From Nocardioides sp. BP30 (GTDB taxonomy: Bacteria; Actinomycetota; Actinomycetes; Propionibacteriales; Nocardioidaceae): DNA of 64,000 bases. The stretch spans positions 3,968,001 through 4,032,000 of the forward strand of contig NZ_CP123620.1 in NCBI RefSeq assembly GCF_029873215.1, in the 5' to 3' direction. This document shows positions 15,585-24,116 of the stretch, piece after piece. The position numbers and the translations under genes are program-made. The notes beneath the pieces were generated by a model. It saw nothing but the letters and a program-made list of their open reading frames with translations. It ran no database searches and was not told the origin of the DNA. Position 1 is the stretch's first letter, and each line of letters begins with the position of its first letter.

Positions 15585-17648
15585 GTGAAGTCCTACGCCA
15601 AGCTCGGCGTGCCCATCGGCATCGTGCTGATCGTGGTCATGCTGGTCGTGCCGCTTCCGGCCGCGGCGCTGGACCTGCTGATCGCCGCCAACATCACCGG
15701 TGCGCTGCTCGTGCTGCTCACCACGATGTTCATCACCCGCGCGCTCGACTTCGCATCCTTCCCCTCGGTCATCTTGGTGATGACCCTGTTCCGGCTCGCG
15801 CTCAACGTCTCCGCCACCCGGCTCGTGCTGCTGCACGGGTACGCCGGGAAGGTCATCGACACGTTCGGCCACTTCGTCGTCGGTGGCTCGCTCATCGTCG
15901 GCCTCATCGTCTTCGCGATCCTGCTGATCATCCAGTTCGTGGTGATCACCAAGGGCGCGGGCCGCGTCGCCGAGGTCGGTGCCCGCTTCACCCTCGACGC
16001 CATGCCCGGCAAGCAGATGTCGATCGACGCCGACCTGAACTCCGGCCTGATCGACGATGAGGAGGCCAAGCAGCGCCGCGCCGAGGTGCACGCCGAGGCC
16101 GACTTCCACGGCGCCATGGACGGTGCGTCCAAGTTCGTCCAGGGTGACGCGGTCGCCGCCATCATCATCACGCTGGTCAACCTGCTGGGCGGGTTCGCGA
16201 TCGGCATGGTGCAGAACCACCTCAGCTTCAGCGAGGCGATCAACACCTACTCGCTGCTCTCTATCGGTGACGGCCTGGTCTCGCAGATCCCGGCCCTGCT
16301 GCTCTCGGTGGCCACCGGTCTGATCGTCACCCGCGCCGCGGGCAACGAGGACATGGGCTCGGACATCCTGCGCCAGCTCGGCGCACGCCGTACGCCGCTG
16401 CGCGTCGCGGGCTTCGCCGCCCTCGCCATCTGCATCATTCCCGGGCTGCCCAAGATCCCGTTCATCATCGCCGGTGGGGCCCTGCTGCTGGCCTCCACCC
16501 GGGTGCAGGAGGCGCCGGCGGCCGCCGCGCTCGACCCGCTGCTGGACGCGCCGCCGCCGAAGAACCCGGACGCCCCCGAGCAGCTCGCCGCGGACATCCT
16601 GGTCGACCCGCTCGGCCTCGAGCTCTCCGCCGACCTCATCGATCTCGTCGACCCCGCCGCCGGCGGCGACCTGCTCGACCGGGTCAAGGCGCTGCGCCGC
16701 AAGATCGCCACCGACCTGGGCATCGTCATCCCGCCGGTGCGCACCCGCGACAACCTCGACCTGCCGCTGCGCTTCTACGCGATCACGCTGTTCGGCGTCG
16801 AGGTGGCCCGCGGCGAGGCGCCGCGGGGCTGCGTCCTCGCGATCGGCGACTTCCTCGGCTCGCTGCCGGGTCAGGCCACCCGCGAGCCGGTCTTCGGCCT
16901 GGATGCGAAGTGGATCCCGGCCGAACTGCGCCACCAGGCCGAGATGGGCGGGGCGACGGTCGTCGACCGGGCCTCGGTCGTCACCACCCACCTCTCCGAG
17001 GTGGTCACCGCCCACGCCGGTCGCCTGCTCGGCCGCGAGGACGTCCGCCTGCTCACCGACGTGGTCAAGCGCACGCATCCGGTCGTGATCGAGGAGCTCA
17101 CACCCGCCCAGCTCTCGCTCGGCGAGATCCAGCGGGTGCTGCGGGCACTCCTCGAGGAGAACGTCTCGGTCCGCGACCTGGTGCGCATCTTCGAGGCGCT
17201 CTCGCTGCGCGCACCGGTCTCGAAGGATCTCGACGGGCTAGTCGAGGCTGCGCGCGCCGCGCTCGGCCCGGCGATCGTCGCGCCGTACCTCACCGACGGC
17301 GCGGTCTCCGCGATCAGTCTCGAGCCGATGCTCGAGCAGGGAATGCTCGAGGCGCTGCGGGCGACCGAGCAGGGAGCGGTGCTCGCGCTCGATCCCGATA
17401 CCGCCCAGAACGTCCTGACCCGCGCAGCCCAGCTCGTCCAGGTCGGGGAGGACAACAACGTCCGGGCGGTGCTGGTCTGCGCGCCGCAGCTGCGCGCCGC
17501 CGTACGCCGTCTCATGGCTCCGGCGCTGCCGCGCCTCCCGATCCTGTCCTACACCGAGATCAGCGGCGCCTCGAGCGTCCACTCGATCGGCGTCGTCGCC
17601 GGTAGCCGCGTCGACGGCGGAGCCAATCTCTCGGTGGTGGGTGCGTGA
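15585..17648 (+). CDS. flhA: Flagellar export apparatus protein FlhA
   Basis: FlhA is the large export-gate protein that docks chaperone-substrate complexes. The product is 687 residues: about eight N-terminal helices, then the signature GRVAEVGARFTLDAMPGKQM with DADLNSGLID, and a cytoplasmic domain of about 350 residues ending in LPILSYTEI. The open frame extends upstream through the repeat array, but GTG 15585 with GAGAGG before it gives the normal N-terminus KSYAKLGVPIGIVLI. It overlaps the next gene by 4 nt. Confidence 0.95.
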   Translation: MKSYAKLGVPIGIVLIVVMLVVPLPAAALDLLIAANITGALLVLLTTMFITRALDFASFPSVILVMTLFRLALNVSATRLVLLHGYAGKVIDTFGHFVVGGSLIVGLIVFAILLIIQFVVITKGAGRVAEVGARFTLDAMPGKQMSIDADLNSGLIDDEEAKQRRAEVHAEADFHGAMDGASKFVQGDAVAAIIITLVNLLGGFAIGMVQNHLSFSEAINTYSLLSIGDGLVSQIPALLLSVATGLIVTRAAGNEDMGSDILRQLGARRTPLRVAGFAALAICIIPGLPKIPFIIAGGALLLASTRVQEAPAAAALDPLLDAPPPKNPDAPEQLAADILVDPLGLELSADLIDLVDPAAGGDLLDRVKALRRKIATDLGIVIPPVRTRDNLDLPLRFYAITLFGVEVARGEAPRGCVLAIGDFLGSLPGQATREPVFGLDAKWIPAELRHQAEMGGATVVDRASVVTTHLSEVVTAHAGRLLGREDVRLLTDVVKRTHPVVIEELTPAQLSLGEIQRVLRALLEENVSVRDLVRIFEALSLRAPVSKDLDGLVEAARAALGPAIVAPYLTDGAVSAISLEPMLEQGMLEALRATEQGAVLALDPDTAQNVLTRAAQLVQVGEDNNVRAVLVCAPQLRAAVRRLMAPALPRLPILSYTEISGASSVHSIGVVAGSRVDGGANLSVVGA

Positions 17649-18211
17649 CGACGATGCCACTGCCGAGCGTCAACCATGCCGCGCCGTCGACGGCGGGCCT
17701 CACCCCCGAGGTCGTCACCGTCAGCGCGCTGCTCAGCATGCCGGCCGTCTGGACGGCTCTCGTCGAGCGCGCCCTTCCGGCCGGCGTGCTCCTGGAGCGC
17801 TTCCTGATCGTGCTGCTGACCTGCGCTCTGCTCGCCGAGCTCGTCCGACGGCTGGGCGAGGGCGGGGCGCTCGGCGCCGTGCCGACGCTCGCCGACGGCG
17901 CCAGTGCCGCCGCCCCGGCCTCCAGCCGGGCGACCACCATGCGCGCTGCCGGGTACGGCACGAGCACCGCCGACGACGACTTCGGCAACGGCTTCGCGGA
18001 GTACGACGCACCCAGTGCTGCGGAGTCACCGCTGGCGCTCGACGCGCCCTTCGGCGGCGACCCGGAGACACCCGGCGGGTTCGACTCCGGGCTGAACACC
18101 GGGCTGAATGCCGGGCTCGACGCCGGGCTCGCGGACTTCGGCAGTCTCGACGACCTCGGCGACCTGGCCCCGCTGGACCTCGACGCCGATCCGTTCGCCG
18201 ACCCGGTCTGA
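17645..18211 (+). CDS. Unrecognised 188-residue protein after flhA
   Basis: I do not recognise this protein. It starts on the flhA stop (GTGA), so it is probably co-translated with flhA. Around residues 45-70 is one hydrophobic stretch (LERFLIVLLTCALLAELVRR) that may be a membrane helix. The rest is acidic, rich in Ala, Gly, Asp and Leu, with a GLNTGLNAGLDAGLADFG repeat and a C-terminal LDLDADPFADPV. It may be a small accessory membrane protein of the export gate; that is inferred only from position. Confidence 0.6.
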   Translation: MTTMPLPSVNHAAPSTAGLTPEVVTVSALLSMPAVWTALVERALPAGVLLERFLIVLLTCALLAELVRRLGEGGALGAVPTLADGASAAAPASSRATTMRAAGYGTSTADDDFGNGFAEYDAPSAAESPLALDAPFGGDPETPGGFDSGLNTGLNAGLDAGLADFGSLDDLGDLAPLDLDADPFADPV

Positions 18212-18243
18212 GCTTCGCAGGGCCGGACCCGGCAACGGCCGGG

Positions 18244-19287
18244 TCACTGTCCGGTCGGGACGATCCAGTCCAGGCGGGTGCCGCAGATCCGCAGCAACCC
18301 GCCCAGCCGCTCCGCGCGGGTGCGCAGGTTGGCCAGCCCACTGCCGAGCACGCCGCTCTCCCCCGGCGGGATGCCGACGCCGTTGTCGCGGACGCGCAGC
18401 ATCGTCCACGCCGGCGAGACGTGCAGCTCCACGTCTGCGGCGCTCGCTCCGGCGTGCTTGACGATGTTCGACAGCGCCTCGCGCAGTGTCGCCAGGACGT
18501 GGTCGCCGAGGTCCCCCTCCAGCAGCGCTTCGACGGGGCCGCTGTGCTGCAGCTGCGGCCGGAAGCCCAGACCGGCGGCGTACTCCTCCACCAGCGCCTC
18601 CACCTGACCCAGCATGGTGGCGCGTCGCGGGCGACGCAGACCGTAGATGGTGACCCGCAGGTCCTTCATGGTGGTGTCGAGGTCACGGATCGCCGCGGTG
18701 ACGCCGGCGCCCGCCTCCTCGCCGAGCGTACGGCGCAGCGCCTGCAGCTGCAGCCCGGTCGCGAACAGCTGCTGGATCACGGTGTCGTGCAGGTCGCGCG
18801 CGATCCGATCGCGCTCGGCGCTGACAGCAGCCTCAGCGGCCCCGGCGTGCTGGTACTCCAGGGCGTTGCCGATCGCCTGACCCGCGGCGGCCACCAGCCG
18901 GCCGAGCATCAGCTCGTCGCAGGAGTCGAAGTCGCTGCCGTCGGCGCGTGCGGCCAGGTGCAGGCGCGCGTACGGCACGCGCCCGACCAGCACGGTGGTG
19001 ATCAGACCGGCGCGTCCGGCGCTCAGCGGCTCGGCGGAAGCGCTCTCGCCGTACAGGATCGCGCGCTCGCCCGAGATCGCCGCCATGCCGTGCGGCGCGC
19101 CGGTCAGGACGCAGGCGGCCTCGAGCGTCCTGCGCAGCACGCCGTCGAGCTCCAGGTCGGCGGAGACAGCCAGGAGCGCCTCGATCAGGAGCTCGACCGG
19201 CGCGGAGAACCTCGCCGAGGGGTCGGCAGCATCACCCGGCGAGCCGGGCTGCGGCGCGCGGTGGCGCCCTTCCGCTGCGGTGACCAC
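18244..19287 (-). CDS. Orphan NarL-type sensor histidine kinase (GAF-HisKA_3-HATPase)
   Basis: This is a cytoplasmic two-component sensor of 347 residues. Residues 30-150 resemble a GAF sensor domain. The HisKA_3 box is AERDRIARDLHDTVIQQLFA with phospho-His at 167. The HATPase_c domain follows, with LREALSNIVKHAGAS (N box) and DNGVGIP (G1). The layout resembles DevS/DosS, but only one GAF is present and no haem ligand can be assigned. No response regulator lies next to it. It is convergent with the flagellar unit. Start GTG 19287 has no clear RBS. Confidence 0.82.
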   Translation of the reverse strand: MVTAAEGRHRAPQPGSPGDAADPSARFSAPVELLIEALLAVSADLELDGVLRRTLEAACVLTGAPHGMAAISGERAILYGESASAEPLSAGRAGLITTVLVGRVPYARLHLAARADGSDFDSCDELMLGRLVAAAGQAIGNALEYQHAGAAEAAVSAERDRIARDLHDTVIQQLFATGLQLQALRRTLGEEAGAGVTAAIRDLDTTMKDLRVTIYGLRRPRRATMLGQVEALVEEYAAGLGFRPQLQHSGPVEALLEGDLGDHVLATLREALSNIVKHAGASAADVELHVSPAWTMLRVRDNGVGIPPGESGVLGSGLANLRTRAERLGGLLRICGTRLDWIVPTGQ

Positions 19288-19427
19288 GAGGGACCATGGT
19301 AGTGACCGTCCCGGGTCTCCACACCCGCTTCGCCCGGGCTGGGGGTCGGCGATTCCGTGGTCCGATCGGGCCGGTCCTCCGACGGCCCTCGGCCCCGTTC
19401 CTGGCCGCGGCGACCTACGCTGGAGAC

Positions 19428-19697
19428 ATGTGCCGCAACATCCGACCCCTGCACAACTTCGAGCCGCCCGCCTCCTCCGACGAGGTGAGCGCCGCCGCCC
19501 TGCAGTACGTCCGCAAGGTGAGCGGCACGGTGCGGCCCTCGCAGGCCAACCAGGAGGCGTTCGACCGGGCCGTGGCGACGATCGCGCACGCCACCCAGCA
19601 CCTTCTCGACGACCTCGTCACGCACGCACCCAAGCGCGACCGCGAGGTCGAGGCTGCCAAGGCGAAGGCGCGCGCCGCCACCCGGTACGCACGGTGA
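19428..19697 (+). CDS. DUF2277 family protein
   Basis: This is a small conserved protein of unknown function, 89 residues. It begins MCRNIRPLHNFEPPAS and contains ALQYVRKVSGTVRPSQANQ and LLDDLVTHAPKRDREVEAAK, characteristic of DUF2277. GGAG lies 4 nt before the ATG; a possible -10 TACGCT is just upstream. The upstream open frame (from 19296) is not used, as the family starts at MCRNI. The end overlaps the Sir2 gene as GTGA, so the two are one transcript. Confidence 0.88.
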   Translation: MCRNIRPLHNFEPPASSDEVSAAALQYVRKVSGTVRPSQANQEAFDRAVATIAHATQHLLDDLVTHAPKRDREVEAAKAKARAATRYAR

Positions 19698-20569
19698 CGC
19701 ACCCCGAGCCGACCCGGGAGACCGACAGCGGGCAGGCGCTGGCCCTGCTGGCCGGCCGCCCGCTGGTGGCCCTGACGGGTGCCGGTCTCTCCACCGACTC
19801 CGGCATCCCCGACTACCGCGGCCCGAACGCGCCGGCGCGGATGCCGATGACGTACGGCGAGTTCGTCTCCGGCCCGACCGCGCAGCAGCGGTACTGGGCA
19901 CGCTCGGCCCTCGGCTGGTCCCGGATGAAGGTCGCCGAGCCCAACGCGGGCCATCGTGCCCTGGCGGCGATCGATCCCGAGCTGCTCATCACCCAGAACG
20001 TCGACGGTCTGCACGAGGCCGCCGGCAGTCGCAACGTGGTGGCGCTGCACGGCCGCATCTCCCAGGTCGTCTGCCTCTCCTGCGGCACGATCAGCCAGCG
20101 CGCCGACCTGCAGCGCCGGCTGGAGGAGCTCAATCCGGGCTGGGCCGAGCGGCACGCCGAGGTGACCGTGCGGCCGGACGGCGACGTCGACCTGGAGGAC
20201 ACCGACGGCTTCGTGGTGCCGGCCTGCGAGGTGTGTGGCGGCGTCCTGAAGCCGGATGTCGTCTTCTTCGGTGAGAACGTCCCCCGCCAGCGGGTCGAGC
20301 GGTGCATGGCAGCGGTGGACGCGCTCGCCGAGCAGGACGGTGCGCTGCTGGTGGCCGGCAGCAGCCTGACGGTCATGAGCGGGCTGCGGTTCGTGCGGCG
20401 CGCGGCCAAGGCGGGTACACCGGTCGTGATCGTCAACCGTGGCGTCACCCGCGGCGACCCGCTGGCGACGTACCGGGTCGACACCGGCACCAGCGAGTTC
20501 CTCACCGCTCTGGCGAGGCGCCGGGCTCAGACCGACGAGGAGACGGGCTCTCAGGTCCTGTCGATGTGA
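19694..20569 (+). CDS. Sir2-family NAD-dependent protein deacylase
   Basis: Sirtuins remove acyl groups from lysines using NAD. The product is 291 residues. It shows the NAD site GAGLSTDSGIPDYRG, the TQNVDGLH motif, the catalytic His in ALHGRIS, and a zinc site made of CLSC and CEVC. Downstream are DVVFFGENVP and AGSSLTV. The zinc pairs are separated by a longer insert than in E. coli CobB. GTG 19694 overlaps the DUF2277 stop. The 3' end overlaps the convergent gene by 19 bp. Confidence 0.92.
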   Translation: MTHPEPTRETDSGQALALLAGRPLVALTGAGLSTDSGIPDYRGPNAPARMPMTYGEFVSGPTAQQRYWARSALGWSRMKVAEPNAGHRALAAIDPELLITQNVDGLHEAAGSRNVVALHGRISQVVCLSCGTISQRADLQRRLEELNPGWAERHAEVTVRPDGDVDLEDTDGFVVPACEVCGGVLKPDVVFFGENVPRQRVERCMAAVDALAEQDGALLVAGSSLTVMSGLRFVRRAAKAGTPVVIVNRGVTRGDPLATYRVDTGTSEFLTALARRRAQTDEETGSQVLSM

Positions 20570-20892
20570 CGCAACATGCCGCGCAGCTCGCCCAGCAGGT
20601 CGACGACCTCGTGCAGGCCGGCGTTCTCAGGCTCCAGGTCGACGTCGGTCATCCGCTGGGCGGCGAGGTCGAGCGGTAGTCGCGACCCGATCTTGAGGTG
20701 GTACTGCGGGTCGGCGCCGTCACCGCCCACCGCGATCACGGTCGCGCCGTGGAACTCGCCGTCCTGGTCGGTGACGACCAGCTCGTCCCCGACGTCGAGG
20801 GGCTGGGAGAGGCCGGTGCGCGTGTGCGGAAGCACGACGCGACCCGGACTCACCAGGTCCGCCATGGTGAGGCGGACGTGCACCAGCTCCAA
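20551..20892 (-). CDS. Hypothetical protein, 113 residues
   Basis: I do not assign a function. The N-terminal 60 residues (VLPHTRTGLSQPLDVGDELV, GATVIAVGGDG) suggest a small beta-barrel. The C-terminus is acidic and helical (GLHEVVDLLGELRGMLRHI). TTG 20892 is chosen because AGAGGGG lies 7 nt upstream; GTG at residue 4 is an alternative. It lies downstream of ideR with a palindrome between, and converges on the Sir2 gene. Confidence 0.6.
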   Translation of the reverse strand: MELVHVRLTMADLVSPGRVVLPHTRTGLSQPLDVGDELVVTDQDGEFHGATVIAVGGDGADPQYHLKIGSRLPLDLAAQRMTDVDLEPENAGLHEVVDLLGELRGMLRHIDRT

Positions 20893-20942
20893 CGGATGCC
20901 CCTCTATCTACCTGCTGTCCACCGCGAGGCCGGTGGCGATGT

Positions 20943-20960
20943 ATGTAGCCCTCGCTACAT
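20943..20960. other. 18-bp palindrome spanning the ideR stop codon
   Basis: ATGTAGC-CCTC-GCTACAT has perfect 7-bp arms. It covers the ideR stop codon (20955-20957) and lies about 50 nt before the 113-residue gene start. It does not match the IdeR/DtxR iron box. An operator for the downstream gene or a weak hairpin is possible. Confidence 0.5.
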
Positions 20961-21641
20961 CCTCTTGACGAAGATGTGATCGGCAGCCTCGGGCACGATC
21001 TCTGCACTCTCGCCACCCGAACCCACGAGAATGCCCTCCGACGTGGCGACGACGGTGACGGTGTGGTCGGGGATGGCGCCGACGCGACGCAGTGCCGACA
21101 TCAGGGTCTCGTCCTTCTGCATCTCCTCGGAGATGCGCCGGACGAGCACGGTGCCCTTCTCGTCGGCCGCGACCTTGGAGAGAGGCTCGACGTCGGACAT
21201 GAACTCCTCGCCGATCGCGACGGAGCCGAGCTCGTCCAGCCCCGGGATCGGATTCCCGTACGGCGAGGAGGTCGGGCTGCCGAGCAGCTCCAGGAGGCGC
21301 TTCTCGACGTTCTCGGACATCACGTGCTCCCAGCGACACGCCTCCTCGTGCACGAGCTCCCAGTCCAGACCGATCACGTCGGTCAGCAGGCGCTCGGCGA
21401 GCCGGTGCTTGCGCATCACCCGGATCGCGAGCCGGTTGCCCTCGGAGGTCAGCTGCAGGTGGCGGTCACCCTCGACGGTCAGCAGGCCGTCGCGCTCCAT
21501 CCGGGCGACCGTCTGCGAGACGGTGGGGCCGGACTGGTGCAGTCGCTCGGCGATCCGGGCACGCAGGGGCACGATGCCCTCCTCCACCAACTCGTAGATG
21601 GTGCGCAGGTACATCTCCGTGGTGTCGATCAGATCGCTCAC
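20955..21641 (-). CDS. ideR: Iron-dependent repressor IdeR (DtxR family)
   Basis: IdeR binds iron boxes when loaded with Fe(II) and represses siderophore and iron-import genes. The product is 228 residues with the three-domain IdeR layout: winged helix (IDTTEMYLRTIYELVEEGIV, QSGPTVSQTVARMERDGLL), dimerisation domain with metal ligands in EEACRWEHVMS, and a C-terminal SH3-like domain. It is close to M. tuberculosis IdeR, including the SPYGNPIPGL segment. The size and SH3 domain argue against the shorter manganese regulator MntR. GTG 21641 follows AGGATGG. Confidence 0.93.
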   Translation of the reverse strand: MSDLIDTTEMYLRTIYELVEEGIVPLRARIAERLHQSGPTVSQTVARMERDGLLTVEGDRHLQLTSEGNRLAIRVMRKHRLAERLLTDVIGLDWELVHEEACRWEHVMSENVEKRLLELLGSPTSSPYGNPIPGLDELGSVAIGEEFMSDVEPLSKVAADEKGTVLVRRISEEMQKDETLMSALRRVGAIPDHTVTVVATSEGILVGSGGESAEIVPEAADHIFVKRM

Positions 21642-21726
21642 AGCACCATCCTACGGTGATTCACCGACAGCTTCGTCCGGCCGGCGACCCGCGGTCGACC
21701 GGCCGGACGAGCTGCTCCCACGAACC

Positions 21727-22164
21727 TCAGGTGAGATCGCCGTTGAACCGCCCGAGCTGGTCGGCGAAGCTCCGCAGCTCCTCGGCCGACCATCCCTCCA
21801 GCCGGCGCTGCCAGTTGAGCTGCTGCTGGACGTGGGCCCTGTCGAGCACCTCCCGCGCCCGGGCACTCGCCGAGACGAGCTGGGCCCGGCCGTCGTCGGG
21901 ATCGGCGGTCCGCTCCGCCAGGCCCAGGTCGAGGAGATGCTGGATCTGGCGACTGATAGCGCCCTTGTCGATGTCGAACTGACAGGCCAGGGCGCTGCCG
22001 CGGGTCGGTCCGTTCTCGATCAGGAAGACGAGGATGTGGTAGGAGGACGGCTGCAGCTGCGGGTGCACCTCGGCAGCCCGCTCGGCGATCATCGTCTTGA
22101 ACCGACGACCCAGCACCCGCATCTGCGCCGCGATCTCCTCAAACGCGTCGGCGCGCTCGGTCAC
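21727..22164 (-). CDS. MarR-family transcriptional regulator
   Basis: The product is 145 residues with a MarR winged helix (about residues 40-100): SSYHILVFLIENGPTRGSAL, recognition segment DKGAISRQIQHLLDLGLAER, and the wing DPDDGRAQLV. Its ATG overlaps the stop of the DHA2 efflux pump upstream, so it is second in that operon. It probably represses the shared promoter, where two GTTG-N7-CAAC dyads occur. The inducer is not predictable; such pairs usually respond to the drug exported. Confidence 0.88.
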   Translation of the reverse strand: MTERADAFEEIAAQMRVLGRRFKTMIAERAAEVHPQLQPSSYHILVFLIENGPTRGSALACQFDIDKGAISRQIQHLLDLGLAERTADPDDGRAQLVSASARAREVLDRAHVQQQLNWQRRLEGWSAEELRSFADQLGRFNGDLT

Positions 22165-23792
22165 TTGGCACCCTCCAGGGCGCCACCGACCTGCAGCTCC
22201 GCGGCCAGGTCCAGGGCGACCTCCGGCTCCTCGATCTTGTCGAGCGTGGTGCGCAGCCGGGTCTCACGGATGAACAGCACCGCGATCAGGGCCACCACCG
22301 TGCACGGCACCGCGAACAGGAAGATGTGACCGGTGGCGCCGCCGAAGGCGACCTCGTAGAGGTTGCGCAGCGGGGCCGGCAGGCTGGAGAGCGCCGGCAC
22401 GTCGCCGCCACCGAGCGCCTTGGCCTGCTGCAGGGTGACCTGGCCGGTCCGGACCAGCGGGGCGATGCCGTCGGCGACCTGGGCCGCGACCCGGTGGGAG
22501 AGCACCGCGCCGAAGGCGCTGACGCCGATCGCGCCGCCGAGGGTCCGGAAGAACGCCACCACGGAGCTGGCCGCGCCGATGTTGGCCTGGTCGACGTTGT
22601 TCTGCACCGAGAGCACCAGGTTCTGCTGGGTCGCGCCGAGACCGCCGCCGAGGATGAACATGAAGAGCCCGATCAGCCACAGCGGCGTGCTGTGGTCCAT
22701 GGTCGCCAGGAGCGCCGTACCGACGACGACAGCGAGCATGCCCCAGGACAGCCAGACCTTCCAGCGACCGGTCGAGCTGATCATCCGGCCCGAGATGATG
22801 CTGGTGCCCATCAGGCCGGCGACCATCGACAGCGACATCAGGCCGGCGTTGGTCGGGCTCATGCCGCGCGAGTCCTGGAAGTACTCGGAGAGGAAGGTGG
22901 TCGCTGTCAGCAGGGCCACGCCCACGAAGATGGCGGCGATGGTCGCCAGCGCGATCGTGCGGTCCTTGAACAGCTGCAGCGGGATGATCGGCTGGGCGGC
23001 GACCTTGCCCTCGACCAGTGCGGCCAGGGCGAGGACGATCAGACCGCCGGCGACCATGTAGACGGTGGTGGCCGAGGCCCAGGCGAACTGCTGGCCACCG
23101 AGCGAGACCCAGATGAGCAGGATGCTGACGCCGCCCATGAGCAGGGTCGCGCCGAGGAAGTCGATCTTGACCTCCTGCTTGACCGTCGGCAGGTGCAGCT
23201 TCGCCTGCAGCACGATCAGCGAGAGGATCGCGAACGGCAGGCTGACGTAGAAACAGCCGCGCCAGCCGAGCGTGCTGTCCACGATGACGCCGCCGACGAG
23301 CGGGCCGAGCAGGGTGGCCAGGCCGTAGGTCGCGCCGATGTAACCGGAGTAGCGCCCACGCTCACGCGGGGAGACCATCGAGCCGATGATGATCTGGATC
23401 AGGGCCATGACGCCGCCGACACCGAGACCGGTGATGACGCGCGCTCCGATCAGCCAGGTCATCGACTGCGCCAGGCCCGCGAGAGCGGAGCCGGACACGT
23501 AGACGACCAGCGAGATCTGCATCAGCAGCTTCTTGCTGAACTGGTCGGCGAGCTTGCCCCAGATCGGGGTCGTCGCCGTCATCGCCAGCATGGTGGCGAC
23601 GAGTACCCAGGTGTAGCCGGTCTGGGTGCCGTGCAGGTCGGAGACGATGGTCGGCAGCGCGTTGGTCACGACGGTGCTCGACAGGATCGCGACGAACATC
23701 GCGATGAGGAGACCCGAGAGTGCCTCGAGGATCTCCTTGTGGGTCATGGGTGCCTGGGCCGGAGCCTGGGCGAGGGTTGCGTCCTGGGACAT
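22161..23792 (-). CDS. DHA2-family (EmrB/QacA) MFS drug efflux transporter
   Basis: The product is 543 residues with about 14 predicted membrane helices, the DHA2 count. Visible motifs include LPTIVSDLHG in helix 1, GKLADQFSKK (motif A), and GPLVGGVIVDSTLGWRGCFY (motif C plus the loop typical of EmrB/QacA). Proton-coupled export of amphipathic drugs is the family role; the substrate is unknown. It is the first gene of an operon with the MarR gene. Its start is about 70 nt below a promoter flanked by two dyads; a leader-peptide element lies further upstream. Confidence 0.92.
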   Translation of the reverse strand: MSQDATLAQAPAQAPMTHKEILEALSGLLIAMFVAILSSTVVTNALPTIVSDLHGTQTGYTWVLVATMLAMTATTPIWGKLADQFSKKLLMQISLVVYVSGSALAGLAQSMTWLIGARVITGLGVGGVMALIQIIIGSMVSPRERGRYSGYIGATYGLATLLGPLVGGVIVDSTLGWRGCFYVSLPFAILSLIVLQAKLHLPTVKQEVKIDFLGATLLMGGVSILLIWVSLGGQQFAWASATTVYMVAGGLIVLALAALVEGKVAAQPIIPLQLFKDRTIALATIAAIFVGVALLTATTFLSEYFQDSRGMSPTNAGLMSLSMVAGLMGTSIISGRMISSTGRWKVWLSWGMLAVVVGTALLATMDHSTPLWLIGLFMFILGGGLGATQQNLVLSVQNNVDQANIGAASSVVAFFRTLGGAIGVSAFGAVLSHRVAAQVADGIAPLVRTGQVTLQQAKALGGGDVPALSSLPAPLRNLYEVAFGGATGHIFLFAVPCTVVALIAVLFIRETRLRTTLDKIEEPEVALDLAAELQVGGALEGAK

Positions 23793-23847
23793 GCTTCTCG
23801 GATCTCGAATCTTTCGTGCGGACGGTGTCTGGTTACGTACCTAGAAG

Positions 23848-23891
23848 GTTGTTAAGATCAACTATATTCCAAGATGGTTGACCACGACAAC
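23848..23891 (-). promoter_or_regulatory. Promoter with two MarR-type operators, DHA2 efflux operon
   Basis: On the - strand, TTGTCG (23885-23890), 18 nt and TATAGT (23861-23866) form a promoter. Two 15-bp dyads of form GTTG-N7-CAAC occupy 23877-23891 (covering the -35) and 23848-23862 (just downstream of the -10). This is the arrangement expected for repression by the co-transcribed MarR protein. Confidence 0.7.
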
Positions 23892-23931
23892 TTTGTAGGT
23901 GTGTGCACTGCACCACACGTCGAGAAATGAG

Positions 23932-23993
23932 CGATCCGCAGGCGTGGCCCTTGAAGGACCGCCCCGGGGACGTGGCCGGGCGCCTGCGGATCG
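23932..23993 (-). other. 13-bp inverted repeat between leader peptide and efflux promoter
   Basis: CGATCCGCAGGCG (23932-23944) and its exact complement (23981-23993) are separated by 36 nt. It could be a terminator or attenuator stem between the leader ORF at 24046-24084 and the pump gene. There is no T-run, as is common in actinobacteria. A smaller dyad (CGTCA-N5-TGACG, 24025-24039) follows the leader stop. Confidence 0.5.
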
Positions 23994-24045
23994 GGTGACT
24001 GTGGGGTATTCGCCGAACAGTCGACGTCACAAGATGACGGACTGC

Positions 24046-24084
24046 CTAGCGGACAGCCACCTCACGCGTCCAAGAAGAATTCAT
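24046..24084 (-). CDS. 12-codon leader peptide MNSSWTREVAVR
   Basis: ATG at 24084 is followed by 11 codons and TAG. The Shine-Dalgarno AAAGGAGGTGATCC (24090-24103) is complementary to the last bases of 16S rRNA, far stronger than any other RBS here. The start codon lies inside a 7-bp dyad, GAAGAAT-GA-ATTCTTC. Two inverted repeats follow downstream. This layout is typical of ribosome-mediated attenuators before antibiotic-resistance genes. The peptide itself is not one I recognise; the assignment is inference from structure. Confidence 0.55.
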   Translation of the reverse strand: MNSSWTREVAVR

Positions 24085-24089
24085 TCTTC

Positions 24090-24104
24090 GGATCACCTCC
24101 TTTC
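24090..24104 (-). promoter_or_regulatory. Full-length Shine-Dalgarno of the leader peptide
   Basis: The + strand reads GGATCACCTCCTTTC, identical to the 3' end of 16S rRNA. The - strand transcript therefore pairs with the anti-SD over its whole length, with 5 nt between it and the ATG. Confidence 0.75.
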
Positions 24105-24116
24105 CCGTGTACGACG

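Noticed and set aside
20943..20960. IdeR iron box
   Set aside because: The DtxR/IdeR consensus (TTAGGTTAGSCTAACCTAA) does not match ATGTAGC-N4-GCTACAT.
24090..24104. Remnant of a 16S rRNA 3' end on the + strand
   Set aside because: Only 15 nt match, no flanking 16S sequence is present, and the - strand copy sits correctly as a Shine-Dalgarno before a short ORF.
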